Assembly: GCF_029867415.1 (NCBI RefSeq)
Contig: NC_081183.1
Location: 19,650,404 to 19,714,403 of the forward strand
Origin: Vicia villosa
Lineage: Eukaryota > Streptophyta > Magnoliopsida > Fabales > Fabaceae
Direction: 5' to 3'
Length of the DNA: 64,000 nucleotides
Shown here: positions 27,386 through 39,539 of the stretch, piece by piece
How the letters are laid out: the number at the start of each line of letters is the position of its first letter
Numbering within the stretch: the first letter of the stretch is position 1
The notes under the pieces: generated by a model
Database searches by the model: none
What the model was told of the DNA's origin: nothing
The model's input: the letters and a program-made list of their open reading frames with translations, nothing else
Translations under genes and position numbers: made by a program

Positions 27386-28154
27386 GAGATGACAAATTAT
27401 AAAATGTTAAACCAGTACACCTATTGAATTAGACAGAGAAAATTTAACTTGTATTAACCTGTTTTATAGGATCCAAAATACAAAAAGATTATATTGGGGA
27501 GATCTTATTATTGAAATGGAACTCCTGATGTGAAAATTGGTAGACACGCACTTTGGAGCAAAAGCTACATTTTGTTTTCAAGCTATTCCAACATGCTATT
27601 AATCATAGGTTTTAACACTAAATGGCATACCAGATAAACACTAAATGGCATACAAAATTATCAGAGGATCCCGTTTATAGGGTATTGTATAAGGCTGTAA
27701 ACGATTAATTTCGCTTTCTTCATCAATGATATTAAATCAAATATCAACTTCCAAGTGTTATATATATAAATAAACTAGACACTAGAAAAGCACTTCAAAC
27801 TCCTAAACATAGTACAGAATACCAACAATCTTCCCTTTTAGTTGCTCAGCGCTCATAATTCATAATCATCCTAACTACAATTATTTCACAAGGGTAATCA
27901 TCAAAAACATGGATCATGTGGGAAAATGGACATTCCATTACAGGTCTCACTCTACTATATATTATAACACTTACCTTCTATAATACAGTTTTTCCCAAAC
28001 GTCCATAAATTGAGGAAATGACATTTGTCCCTCCAATCAAATTGAATTTGTTTTCAAGTCCTTACAACAAGTAAAATTCCTCTATCAGAGAGTTCCATTG
28101 ACAGCTAAGGAGTTTATGACCAGAAAATATTTCAGAATAATAACTTGCCCATGC

Positions 28155-31100
28155 TCAAACATGGTTTTCCTGAGCATGCCTTTTGCTGTCTCTCTCAGTA
28201 TGGCTTAGCCTGCTGGCCTTGCTCCGATCTTCAACATAATCAGAACGATTATTGTGGTGAGATCCAGGGCCATAATTATGTCGTTGTTTCCCCTCCGCCA
28301 CTCTATCAGGTGAGCTTCCAGCTTTCCTCTTGCGGTGGCTTGATTTGGGTGAAGAAAGACCTGCACTGACATCATCAAAAGCTGACACCTCACCTTCTTC
28401 CACTGCAGTTGGATCCAGTTCGCGTGATGGAAAACTCCTTACCCCATGAGGTTGCTCGTCTGCATGATCTTGGTGTCTCGCATGTGTGTTTTCATAATCT
28501 GATCTATCTGCTGAGAGCTTAGACCAGTTCTGCCTTCTATCTTGTTTACTCTTCTCACTCGGAGGAGGCAATTCTATTCCATCTTCCAGTTCCTTCTCAA
28601 TGAGATCATCGTCATCCATGATATCTGTTTTTTTGGTTATATGACCAGCTGCTTTCCTTCGTTTTTCTAATGCAGCCTTTACTTTGTCTCTATCAATTTT
28701 TTTAATGGCTTCTTGAGGAGGCCGGTTGAGTATACTATCCCTGTGATCTGAGTTTCTGCTGTTATGTTTATCTCTAAATTCAGCGTGATCTTTGGTTTCA
28801 GTTCTCGGAAAATTGTTTTCTAGCTCTTTCTCACCATTATCAGATCTGGATCTCACTGTATCTTGAGCTTGGTGAATGTTTTCCTTATAAGTAAGTTCCT
28901 GCTCAGGTTGTTGATTAATTTTGACATCGTCTTCAACCCGGTGCTTCATTTCTACAGCCCCATAATCACTGCTTCTACCAGGATTTGAGACGGGGCGTCC
29001 AACCTGATTAGCGCCAGATGAATCAAACATGGTCTTGGAAGATGAAGGCTTCGACGTTTCAGGTCTTAAACTTGTGCCTCCGGTCTGGGAATTACTGTTT
29101 GCAGCTACAGTTTCATCATTACTTGGAGCTTTTACAGAGGTCCGATTGGAAGTCGCACCTCCTGGAGTTCCTTCAGCCTCATTGGAAGGCGGAATTCGAT
29201 TTTGCTCATAAAGCTCGAGCATTTGGTTACTGACTTCTGCAAAAAGTAGGTAAATATTGGGTGTTGCATTGAAATAAAATTTAAAAAGTATAAATAACTG
29301 CTGTTACTCGATGTTGGCATGATTGTAATACTCTAATACTAGAATACACTAAAGATACCACCACACTCCAAAAAGAGGGAAATATGAAACAGAAATTAGA
29401 AGCCAGAAAAAGAGAAATGATAATGATGAGTTGGTACTTTTGTTTTTTTTTTCTTTATACCACTAGTATCGAAAAAAAAGACACCAACCCTCCAATTGGC
29501 GTGGGGTGACATCAAACTCTTGCCACCAGACCTTCTCCCCATCTGATGGGAGCTTCACCTTTAGAAACTTGGCAGCAAGGAATATAGCTCCAGCTGCAAT
29601 GTGATGGGGCTTAAATTGCAAGCAAAGAGATGTCCGAAGTCTGCGCATGTCACACCCTAATTTCAGGAAAGGAAATTCAAAAGGCCATTGGCCATAGCAA
29701 AAATGGTGTAAACATCATACGAATCATACCCATCATTTACGAAATTCCAAGCAACTTGAGCAAGGGCATTTTGAGCAACTTTAAATTTCTTTATTGCCTC
29801 AACAAGAGGTTTATAAGGATGGTGCACATTAAAATCAAAACCAAGAGTTGCAAGAACAACCCTCTCTGCAAGTAGAATTAACTCCTTCTGCTGCTCATAC
29901 ACTTCCTGTTCCAGTTTTTCATGTACAAAAAAATGCATGAGAAAATTTTATATCACTGGAGGTAGGAAGAAAATGTAACTTCAACAGAAATTTGATTTTG
30001 AAAGAAATTTACTTTTGGTAATAGAAGCACAATAAATCTAGATAAACTTCCTGTGCTATTTTTGCAAGTTAAAAAAAATATTAATTACATGAGAAAAATT
30101 AAGTCCTGCTGCTCATACACTTCCTGTTCCATTTTTGCATGTACAAAAAAATGCATGAGAAAAATTTATAATACAGGAGGTAGGAAGAAAATGTAAACTT
30201 CAAAAGAAATTTAATTATGAAACTTTCGGTTATAAAAAGACAATAAATCCAGATAAACTTACTGTGCTATTTTGCAGGTTAAAAAAATTAACTACGAGAG
30301 GAAAATTAATAAAACTTGAGGTAGGAAGAAAAATAATACTTAAAAAATCAATTTTGAAATTCACTGTAGGTTAAACAAAAACAAATTTTAAAAAAATTAA
30401 ACTCAGTCTAGATATAACTTGCAAATCATTTTTGGTCTGCACCAGCTTCCTAGCAACAGGGACAAATAGGACAGACAAGTAAACATTTCCACTACAGTGG
30501 ATGTTAGGTGGAAGTTAATCATGAAAAATGATATCTACCACAGCACCTAAATCAAACAACTGGACAACAAACAGTATCAATAGGAAGTTATAGTTCAATA
30601 CAGGGAGCAGAGATCGCTTGATAATAGAAAAATAGGTGTTAATAAGAGGGAAGGGAACAGTTAGAGAAATCAGGTAGCTCAACTCGTTTAAGCTAAAGGG
30701 TTGAAGGATTTTCAAGAAAAAGACTCGGGTCAAACCCATTCATTTATATTGGATTTCAAAAACAAACCACAACATCGAGAGTCCTCTACACCAGGATATG
30801 GCCAGAGCTTCTCTAACTCCAGCCTCTTCCTGGAAAGTTAGTTGCAAAAGAAACGAGGAATGCTATGTGTGCTGCTGCTGGATTTATGGGAATGAGAGAA
30901 TGAATCAGGAGTGAAAAAAATCTTGATCGTGAATGAGATTCAGTTTAGAATTAGTTTTAAATTTTGACTCCAGACTGCAATGGAGAATAGCGGAACTGGG
31001 GGAACAGAGAACAGCAATAGAGGCTAAAAATCAAATAACCAAGTTTGGATATGGACCTCAACTCACCTGTCAGGTTTAAAAAATCAGATAATCCAACTAT

Positions 31101-34100
31101 GATAAAAAAAAAATGGGCCAAGTCATTTTTTATTATCAAATTGCTGATATTTTTTTTAAAATGATTTGGATATGGTTGTGCTTAAGGCCTTGTAACTGTT
31201 TAATTTGTTCGCCCCTACATTCATCTCTATGAAGTTAAGAAGAATGTGGCAGCAGTAGACAACGTCAAAAAACTTCTTGCATAAAGACGCAGGAGATTAT
31301 AGACTAAGAAACCTGGGAAAGATAGGGGTTCTTCTGCCTAAGCATAAGAAAGTTGAAAAACGGGAAGTAGACGGTAGCACCAGCACAAATAACAACAAGG
31401 AGTACCAAAAATTGGCGAAGGTGGAACTTCCGAGTTTCAAAGGGAAATAACCTCTAGGCAGGATTGATTGAGCTGAAAACTTTTCAGGTGCAGACAATTA
31501 AACGGGCACCCTAGTTCTTCTCATGCAGGGGTTAGTGACTCAACACTGCTCAATATCCTCTAGGCAAAATTGGCATGATAAAAGAGCAGAGCAAACAGAT
31601 GAGCGCAACAGACAAGTGATTGAGGATAGAAAAACTAACTAGAGTTGCTAAGAACTAAGGATGCAAAAAATAAATCAAACAGTAAAAAAGCTATAGAATA
31701 AGACTACTATTTACATAAATGAGGATTTACAGAGGAAATGAATTCCTAGTGCCACAGCTCTTCTGATCATGTGAGCCGAATTCCCCTCATGATTCCCTAT
31801 TTTACTCTTTTACTGCCTGCGCAGCATTTCACACATTACCTCACTTCATTCTTCGCCCACTCTCCCTTTTTCTCTATTCTGTACACCTTAGAACCACATG
31901 ACACTCGCTAAACCGAATCTGCATATGGGCCAATTGCCTCAGCTTGGGCTCTCTATCAAGAGTCAAGGATTGAAGCATGGTGGGGAGATGACTAACGGGA
32001 ATCCCCAATTTGCCACTTTGAAGTGAAGATGGATTTTCAAAGGGGGAGGCATTAGGATAGTAGGCAAAGAAACAATAATAACCACTGATTGAAAAAGAAA
32101 ACACTCGAGATTTTAATTAGAATATGCACCCGGAAAACAAGTTATGAAGTCGTTCAATACCAGGCCATTAATTGCAACAGTTACGATTCAGCACTTTAAC
32201 CTCTAAAGTAACCCCGCATCCAGAGGAGCCCAATCCTTATCACATTTACTATTCATACGTTCACCCTATTTCTTTTTGTCTCTCTTCCTATAATTCAATT
32301 CTTAATTGTGGGTTGTTAACAGTGGGACATATTAAGTTGCATACCTTCTGTTTGATTCTCTGAACTGCTGTCGGATCTTTCTTATTTATAATTTCGTATG
32401 AAACAAGGATCACATCTTTCAATGGCCGGGGAGTTTCTTCAACCTTGCCAGCAAGAAACATGCATACTGTTGCAACGGTCTGCAAAACATTGTAAGTAAT
32501 TAATTTTTACCATGTCTTTAACTTAATATTTCATCCTACATACTATTGAACATGCATCCTGTGAAGATAAAAAAACAATTGGTGACTAAGCATTCAGACA
32601 TGTATAATTGACGGGAGTACATGTCCATGGACTTAAATAAATGCTGAAAAAAATAGGAAAGTCTAACAAATAGAAGATAAAGATGACAATAGATCCATAA
32701 GTTTGCTAAATAAAGAAAAAGGAATCCAATACAGAAAAACACAAGAAATATCGGCTGTAAAATTTTTGTTCAAAACAATATAACAAAAGCATAAAATAAT
32801 ATGTGAACATAGATAGCACAGCAAGAACTCAAACAACTGACAGAGTATGAAGTAGGCTGATGACCGACATAGAACAATTCTACAAATGCAATTTATGTTT
32901 AGCCAACAATAATCATATTATAAGGAAAGTCATTAAACTGAATTCATAATAGTTATTTCTAACCTGGTATGCTATGAGGCTACAAACTTATAAAACAAAT
33001 AAGCATCAATCCATCGGTTTAACATGAAAATAATTTATAATCATCATCACCCAAGATGCACAAAATATTAAGCCACGCATAAATATTAATATCTTTGAAT
33101 CTTATACGAACCAGAGAATAAAACCAATCATACTACCATAGTATGTACATAGTTTTGATACCTAAATAGCTAAATAGTTATTCACATCACACTTCAATGA
33201 TTATTGCCTACAGACTAACCAAGATAGATGATGGAAGTAGTAGAAAAATATCAAACAAAATATGATATTGTTATTTCATCGGCGGAATAATCCGTAATAA
33301 CCCAACTCATAAAGCTCACTGATCTCATGAGTTTGAGTTGCCACCGGAATCCTACTCTAATCAACCAAACCACATTGTGATTTATGAGCACGGGATCAGT
33401 AAATTGCATAGTGTTTACAATTGTCCTCAGATCCATAAGGTATGGTAGGATAGTGATTGACTCACTAGGCCTAGATTAAAACTATCCAGTTAGTTGGATG
33501 ACTGAAAAAGGAAAATATAATATTCTCATAATAATTTCTCTCAACAATGTAGCATTATGCATTTAATGTGATAATTTCAGAAATTGATATACAATAAAGA
33601 TAAAATACAAGTCCAACACCAATAAAAAAACAAGCTAAACATTAACCAAAAATCTGGCTGATTGCCACAACTTCTATATTCAACTGCTGACAATAAAACT
33701 ACCGATAGATAGGCTGCTAACTCTTTCGCCTATATATGCCAATCATTGTATAACATACAGTATAACATACACCTTTCCATTTCACAGTACCCTACAAAAT
33801 ACATGGATTCTAACAAATGGAATTATCATAACAAAATACCCAACAATCTATATTGACTATCCAACCAAAAAACGCATATGCATAAAATTTATTCATGCTT
33901 CAATCAGATAACAATTTACCCCATAAAATGTGTGAATTTGAATTACAAAATACAGACTCACCCTCCTGTCATTCTTTGCATGGGACTGCCGCAGAAAGAA
34001 TCTGTGACAAAATATTATTGCTGTTGCAATAGTTACTTGAGGTCTGCATCAGATTTAAATCAGTATCAACATCAGGATAAAAGAAGATCAGTAATTTTGT

Positions 34101-34626
34101 CACCATTTATGAGAAATTTTAAAATGATAAGAAACAAACCTTTCCATAAATTTCTAGAAATATAATCTATAGACACGTTAACTCATTAGAATAATCCTAA
34201 CGAGCTCCAATAAAGAAACAAACCACATATAAAATAATCTTACCTTAAGAAAGATTTTAAAAATAATTTGCCGACAACAGTACATAATATAAAGAGAAAC
34301 CAAGAATACTTGCAATGATGCAATGTCTTAAATGGAACATAAAATAAAAAGGAGTTATTGCAGTTAAGATAGTTGTCTAAGGCTACCAATAAAACTCACA
34401 CTTTAAGTCTCATGCCTAAATCTTGCAGAAATGTACAGTATGATTTGCGTAGGTATGTTTCTTTCTTCAAATCTATGCCGTCTCCTTGGGATGGTGAATT
34501 CTCTTCAATCTCCTTCCTCGAAAAATACCATCTTGATCCATCCTCTGGCTTCTCTTCAGAGTATCTTTGAGAACCAACTTGATGTGCTCCTTGTTGAGAG
34601 GCATCACCAAGCAACAATCCAGCCAT
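28155..34626 (-). CDS. CYCT1: Cyclin T (CYCT1-like), P-TEFb regulatory subunit, six coding exons
   Basis: Cyclin T partners CDK9-type kinases that phosphorylate the RNA polymerase II C-terminal domain in the nucleus. Coding exons: 34626-34400, 34043-33962, 32479-32345, 29905-29730, 29640-29489, 29236-28155. All five junctions have GT/AG borders and keep frame, giving 617 residues. The first cyclin box spans about residues 33-150 ([48 protein letters not shown]). The second spans about 170-255 ([40 protein letters not shown]). The tail is charged and Ser-rich, with [15 protein letters not shown] near 437-451 and an acidic [13 protein letters not shown] near 465-477. The start [10 protein letters not shown] follows an in-frame leader acceptor. 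No disruption was seen. Paralogue number (T1-3, T1-4 or T1-5 type) is not resolvable by eye. Confidence 0.93.
29888..30350. repeat. Tandem duplication at the cyclin-T exon-5 acceptor
   Basis: The 218-bp segment starting at 29888, containing the first 18 bases of exon 5, its acceptor and adjacent intron, is followed by a diverged second copy from 30106. A third, shorter copy (about 30253-30350) lacks the exon part. The second copy preserves the acceptor ggaacag|gaagtgtatgagc at about 30112-30130 on the minus strand. Confidence 0.85.
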
Positions 34627-34910
34627 GAACCGAAAGCTGGTTAAACTTGGTTTGGAAATATATTTATACAAATTTCACAATGCAGTGATCACGACTCTAA
34701 TGTCCAACTGTTCCCTGTCCAATAAGTACACTTATGAGAAACAAATAATAAAAACACAAATCACTAATTTGCAAGATAAATAATTTAATTCCCAATTATG
34801 TTACAACGTCCTTCTTTCTTTGTTTTAATCTGGATATAAATAATTGAATGTGCACTAGGTGTTTAGAAAAACGAAACTTCTTCATAACTACTTATTTAAT
34901 GAGCACTAAT

Positions 34911-35233
34911 TAGGGGTGTCAAACAGGCAAACCCGCTTCGCAAAAGCCGGTAAAAATGGGGCGGGGCAGTGTGAGCATAGTAGAGGGTGCGGGCCTAAAA
35001 CTTTGGTCCACCCCGCAAAAGTATGAAGGCGGGGTGGGGCGAGACTAACGAGCCCTACACCTCTAAAGCCTAAAAGTAACAAAACTCATGTTAATGCCCG
35101 CGCTCGCAAAAGTCTGCAAAAAATGGGACAGGCCGCAGGCGAACATAGTAGAGGGTGAGGGCCTAAAACTTGGGTCCACCCCCGCAAAAGAATGCGGACA
35201 AAAAATTCAGCCAGACCCGTTTTGCCACCCCTA
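34911..35233. mobile_element. hAT-type MITE in the cyclin-T leader intron
   Basis: Ends are TAGGGGTGTCAAA and (reverse complement) TAGGGGTGGCAAAA. The 8-bp target duplication is gcactaat (34903-34910) and acactaat (35234-35241), 7 of 8 matching. The 323-bp body is G/C-richer than its surroundings and contains two diverged copies of a block with agtagagggtg(c/a)gggcctaaaact. There is no ORF. It belongs to the widespread plant TAGGGGTG hAT MITE class. Confidence 0.88.
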
Positions 35234-35770
35234 ACACTAATCATATAAATACTTCCAAAAAAATTATTTCCACCATTAAAGAGATTACATGATTAACCAT
35301 CACATTAGATCTGAGTAAGTTCTTTTAACAAGCTATTTAAACGTGCATACGAAAAATAAACTCAAGACCGCTAGTAGACATATAATCTATTTACATTAAC
35401 TCTTCCAATTTCCAAACACTTGAGCAGATGATTATAGAATAAGTCTAAATAAGCTCTTTAATGGCCCTAGTGACTATAATATGTTACTTATGATGTTAAC
35501 CAATCTCACATTTAGCAAATTTATTCTCACAAAAAAAGTAGGTACAAATATTTTCTTACAACACTATCATTCACTGATATATGATGAACATGTATACAAC
35601 AGGGAACTTCACATCAATCTCAAACAATTCATCTTCCTCAATAAACCTTATCAAACTACTGTTCCATATACCACTCATAAATTATCAATCATAAAAAAAA
35701 ATTTAAAAAACAAACAAAATTTCAGTCATAGCCATATGTAAAACTAAACATGAATAAAATTAACCGTTAC

Positions 35771-36050
35771 CTGAAGCAAAAAGCGAAACTGAAGTTCAGT
35801 TTCAGAGCAGGAGAAAAAAAATCGATGAGAGCGATTCTCCGTGACCAGTGGGAACGCGAAACCGAAACCAGTGAGGAACAACCTGTGATGCGGCAAAGGG
35901 GGAGATGGAGTGAGAGGTTGGTCACGGTGTGTGGGTTTGTGCAGAGAAACGGAGAAGGAGGAGGAGAAGAATTGGGAAAATTTGTTGAATTTTGGAATTA
36001 GGGTTTAGAGTGATGTTGAAGAGAGAAGATACAGACTCGCCGTATCACCG
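35771..36050 (-). other. Cyclin-T non-coding leader exon and leader-intron donor
   Basis: On the minus strand a splice donor (tgcttcag|gtaacg) lies at 35771/35770, pairing with the acceptor (aaccag, exon from 34636) ten bases before the ATG at 34626. Upstream sequence is G/A-poor and pyrimidine-rich, with typical 5'-UTR look (ctctaaaccctaattcc). The transcription start is inferred near 36000-36060. The 83-codon plus-strand ORF here is antisense to the leader. Confidence 0.6.
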
Positions 36051-36273
36051 ACCAATGTATCTTGATATTTTCTTTCTCTTTCCTTTTGTTTAATAATAGC
36101 GCTTTTCAAATAAAATTAATTTAAAAAAAATTTGATAAAAATGAAAGAATGATTTAGAAAATTTCTCAACCCACCCCATAACATTTAGGCGTACCACCGA
36201 AATGACAATTTTGTCCTCGTGCTTTCATAGATGGATCTTCGGAAGCACATTTTTTTTGTTTGAGTTTACTTTG

Positions 36274-36325
36274 TTTCGTAGATGCATCTACGGAAACATT
36301 TCGTAGATTCATATACGGAAGAGTT
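36274..36325. repeat. Palindromic subterminal motifs near the PMD element's left end
   Basis: Two adjacent copies: tttcgtagatgcatctacgg (about 36275) and tttcgtagattcatatacgg (about 36300). A half copy (gatggatcttcgg) lies at 36230-36243. Confidence 0.8.
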
Positions 36326-36727
36326 TGATGTTATAGTTCGCGCCAGACCATTCCCCTCCTCATTCTTCAGTTTTTATTTGCTCTCTCTCTCAAAAACTCT
36401 CCCGACCCAAAAATCAAACAACTCCCTCCATTGCATTTTTTTCTCTCAAGTTCGGCCGGCATTGTTAACATCAACAACCTACACATTCCATCAAGTTTAA
36501 ATATCAATTTAATCGGTAAATTTTCAATATTTTGAGTTATTTTAGAGTAGTTGTGAAATCGAATTAGAATTCGATATTTAGGTGTATAGTTGATTGGATA
36601 GGTTTAGAAATAGTGTTTATAGACAATGTAGGTAATGTTTTAGGGTTTAAACGCACGATCAAGGCACAAAAATGGTTTTTCTGGTGATTGAACAGTGGAG
36701 AAGACGTCATTGTGGCGTTCTCTGCTT

Positions 36728-36853
36728 TCAGTAGCTTCCGTAGATCCATCTACGAAAGAGATGTATGTTAAGGCACTTCTGTAGATGCATCTACGGAAAC
36801 ACCCAAAGTTTTTGAAAGAAAGGTCCTTCCGTAGATCCATCTACGGAAGAGTA
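36728..36853. repeat. Cluster of three near-perfect palindromes
   Basis: Three copies: ttccgtagatccatctacga (about 36736), tctgtagatgcatctacgga (about 36779) and ttccgtagatccatctacgg (about 36828). Each folds on itself through TAGAT.CATCTA with at most one or two mismatches. They lie upstream of the PMD reading frame. Confidence 0.85.
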
Positions 36854-37003
36854 TTTTTCTGTTTTTATTTTATGTTTATTTATAAATACGCAATTTCTAA
36901 CTCGATCATTTTGTATCATAATGTAGACATCATGACTCATGGTCCGGATAGGGACATACATGGTAGGACAGCACAGCACGCATTCGTTCGGTGAGAACGG
37001 ACG

Positions 37004-39150
37004 TTGTGCACAGTATCTCAGGTGACCAATGGAGTTGCGGTTGTACCTGACCCACCTTCTACTTCTACATCCGACACACCCGCTTCAGCCGGGCCCATTC
37101 TTTCACCTGCATCAGCCAAGCCTACTCCATCACCCGCTCCAGCCGCGCCCATTCGTTCACCTACATCAGTCAGGCCCATTCCATCACCCGCTTCAGCCGC
37201 GCCCATTCTATCACCTGCTTCAGCCAGGCCCACTCCATCACCCGCTCCAGCCGGGCTTTCTACGTCTACTACTCCATCACGAAGACCTCAGAATGATCTT
37301 AAGGGTGCTTCAGCTTCAGGCTTGCCACCACCCTCACGTAGACTTTGTCGGGTCAGTTCTTCTTCTACCGGGCCACCTCCGGAGGTACACGAGGATGATC
37401 TGGTGCGAGGGCCAGAGCCTGTTTGGTACCCTGGTAGGCCCGTAGATGCCTCTCTACTTACTGGATATGCAAATCATGCTGCGAGACGTATATGGGATGG
37501 AACTGTAAGTTTTATTTGATAGTTACATATTTATTTATTTTCTTCAGCTCTCACCTTGATTATTACTGACCGTTTAAATTTTTTATAAAATCCCAGAGGT
37601 TCTACAACCATGGGCAGAAGATTAGGGATCTCGCGCAGCCTGGCCAGCCATGATTTCAAGAGGTACTTGCAGCTTCAGGCTTGAGGGACCTTTGTACGCT
37701 CGGCTACCATACTATACATAATGGTATGCTTGCAGCCTTTATGGAATTACTATCACCATAGATGATGTGGCATGCCTGCTTCATCTACCTATTAGAGGTA
37801 CCCTCTTTCGTCACAGTGGGATGACGAAAGCAGAAGCTCAAAAGATGCTGATTGTTGAGCTGGGGGCTGATCCTGATGATGCCCTTGAGGAGGTCGAGAG
37901 GACTCAAGGGGGCCATGTTAGGTTTAGCTTCCTTCAGACGCAGTATGACTTAGAGCTCACTGCGGCACACCAGGCTGAGGGAGATGACTTGGAGCAGGCT
38001 AAGCATAGAGAGCGGGCGCTGAGGTGTTACTTCCTATGTTTGATAGGCACCCAGCTATTTATGGACACGAGCTCGACGTACACAGATGTCGTATACCTTA
38101 CGTACTTATCGGATATAGCAAGTATCCATGAGTACAACTGGGGAGCGGCTGTACTGGTGTACAATTACTACAGACTGGGAGAGGGATGCCTGTGGAAGGC
38201 AAGAACTGTGGCGGGCAGCTGTACACTTTTAGTGGTAACAATCTTATACTCTTCTACTCTTTTATATTTTTTAATAGTACTTTAAAATAATCGTGTTTTG
38301 TTGTTTCAGGCTTGGATACTACAACACTTCCTAGACATTATTGGCTGGGAAGAGGTGTCCACCTACACAGAGGTCATGTCGCGTGCCAGTCGTTTCATCC
38401 CCCGCAGAGGGAACCAGAATCCGAATCCATACAGGCGCGGTCTTGACCGCATGGCCGCCGAGGACATCAGGTATGACTGCTATGTTGCGCAACGGGAGAC
38501 GGTTCCGTTTGACGAGATAGCTCTGTACTCCGGATGGTTGGCCGCCAGCTCGACCATTGTTGTACGCTATATTCCGGAGCGCATCATACGAGTGTTCAGA
38601 TTTGAGCAGACGATACCTCACGATCCTACTGCCTCAGCTCCTATCTCCATGACCCGCATGCAGTTAGAGGAGATCTTCGTAGATTGGGAGCAGCACGTGG
38701 TCCCTGAAGAGGCACGGGCGACATCATGAGAGCACGATTGGAGCTGTGCCGAGGGATACATCTCTTGGTACTACAAAGTCTCACACCCTTACATTCCTCC
38801 AACTGTCGGGGGAGGTCCGCCTAAACCAGGCCACGAGGAGATTCTTCGTGCGCATCAGGCTCAATTGGACCACACTCTGGATCTTCTTCCTCTGTGTTAT
38901 TAGATAGCTGACAGGGGCCTCAGAGCTATTGTAGAGGGTTCTTCCCGGAGGGGACTGCTCATAGGCGTGTCCTGGATGATATGATCAGGATGGTAGAGAG
39001 TGCATTTTTGTACCGTCGATATTGAGCCAGGACCCGAGGGACACTTGACGCCATGAGTAGAGCCAGCAGAGCCCTTGGTGGACTCGGAGGCGAAGACGGA
39101 GCTGGAGGACAAGGCCAGGACGGTACGCAGGATGCTATCCGGCATACTCA
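37004..39150 (+). pseudogene. Plant mobile domain (MAIN-like) pseudogene
   Basis: Exon 1 (about 37004-37504) has a Pro/Ser/Ala-rich repeat region followed by GPEPVWYPGRPVDASLLTGY and HAARRIWDGT. The next exon opens RFYNHGQKIRDLAQPGQP near 37599, meets a stop, and lacks roughly 30 residues before ITIDDVACLLHLPIRG (37750). It then runs intact to SCTLLV near 38233. After an intron (to 38310) it reads AWILQHFLDIIGWEE, RASRFIPRRGNQN, VPFDEIALYSGWLAAS. A stop at 38727 and frameshifts break the tail (YISWYYKVSHPYIPP, PPKPGHEEIL). PMD proteins of this type include the nuclear MAIN/MAIL1 genes and many transposon copies; the flanking TIR marks this as a transposon copy. Confidence 0.75.
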
Positions 39151-39250
39151 GTAGTTTTTTTATAATGTATTTATAATTGATTTGTTTATGTATTTTTGAT
39201 GATGTTCTCGACTATTGGTTTGGATTATGTATTTGACCGACATTATTTAT

Positions 39251-39424
39251 AGGGTTAATAGTAATTCACCCCCCTGTAATGTTAGCGAATTTTGCGTTTC
39301 CCCCCTCCCTACCTCTTGGCAACGGTTTTTTCAAAAAAAATCGTTGGCAAAACCTGCTTTTGGCAACATTGGGGGGTAAACCGAAACTCGCTCATATTAC
39401 AGGGGGTAAACTACTATTAACCCT
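39251..39424. mobile_element. MITE with AGGGTTAATAGTA inverted ends, full-length copy
   Basis: 174 bp beginning AGGGTTAATAGTAATTCACC and, on the other strand, AGGGTTAATAGTAGTTTACC. It is flanked by tatttat on both sides (39244-39250 and 39425-39431). A second inverted copy with an internal deletion is at 53232-53357. There is no ORF. The superfamily is not clear from the TSD length. Confidence 0.85.
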
Positions 39425-39539
39425 TATTTATATATGGTATTTTTATTGGCTGATGCATTGTTGTCTTTATATGTAATTCTTAATTAAAAATGTGTGTGTT
39501 TAAAAAATGGAGTTTTAAACGGGAAGTATACCATTAACC

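Larger units (their letters stand above)
36157..39250 (+). mobile_element. Mutator-type element carrying a PMD gene (left end clear, right end lost)
   Basis: The left end GAAAATTTCTCAACCCACCCC...ATTTAGGCGTACC matches the right TIR of the MULE at 297-3720 (reverse complement GAATATCTCCATCCACCCC...TATTAGGCACC). The next 700 bp contain the same gtagatgcatctacgg palindromes. A PMD pseudogene follows. The mirror-image right TIR was not found before the MITE at 39251 and the LTR debris behind it. 39251 is therefore only an upper limit. Confidence 0.55.

Noticed and set aside
28145..28393. Short plus- and minus-strand ORFs over the cyclin-T last exon
   Set aside because: Out-of-frame or antisense shadows of the 28155-29236 coding exon.
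29018..29320. Plus-strand ORFs of 60-71 codons and a minus-strand 62-codon ORF
   Set aside because: Antisense or shifted frames of the cyclin-T tail and an intron; no domain.
33251..33480. Possible SINE in a cyclin-T intron
   Set aside because: No clear Pol III A and B boxes, no tail and no target duplication could be found.
35750..36001. 83-codon plus-strand ORF with normal-looking composition
   Set aside because: It is antisense to the cyclin-T leader exon, whose splice donor and leader features fit better.
36282..36994. Plus- and minus-strand ORFs of 60-72 codons, each starting M-x-L-R-K
   Set aside because: They come from the repeated palindrome (catctacggaa gives the same start in each), not from a gene.
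37018..37445. Alternative frames of 71 and 138 codons over the Pro/Ser repeat
   Set aside because: The repeat is open in several frames; only the frame leading into GPEPVWYPGRPVD matches a PMD protein.
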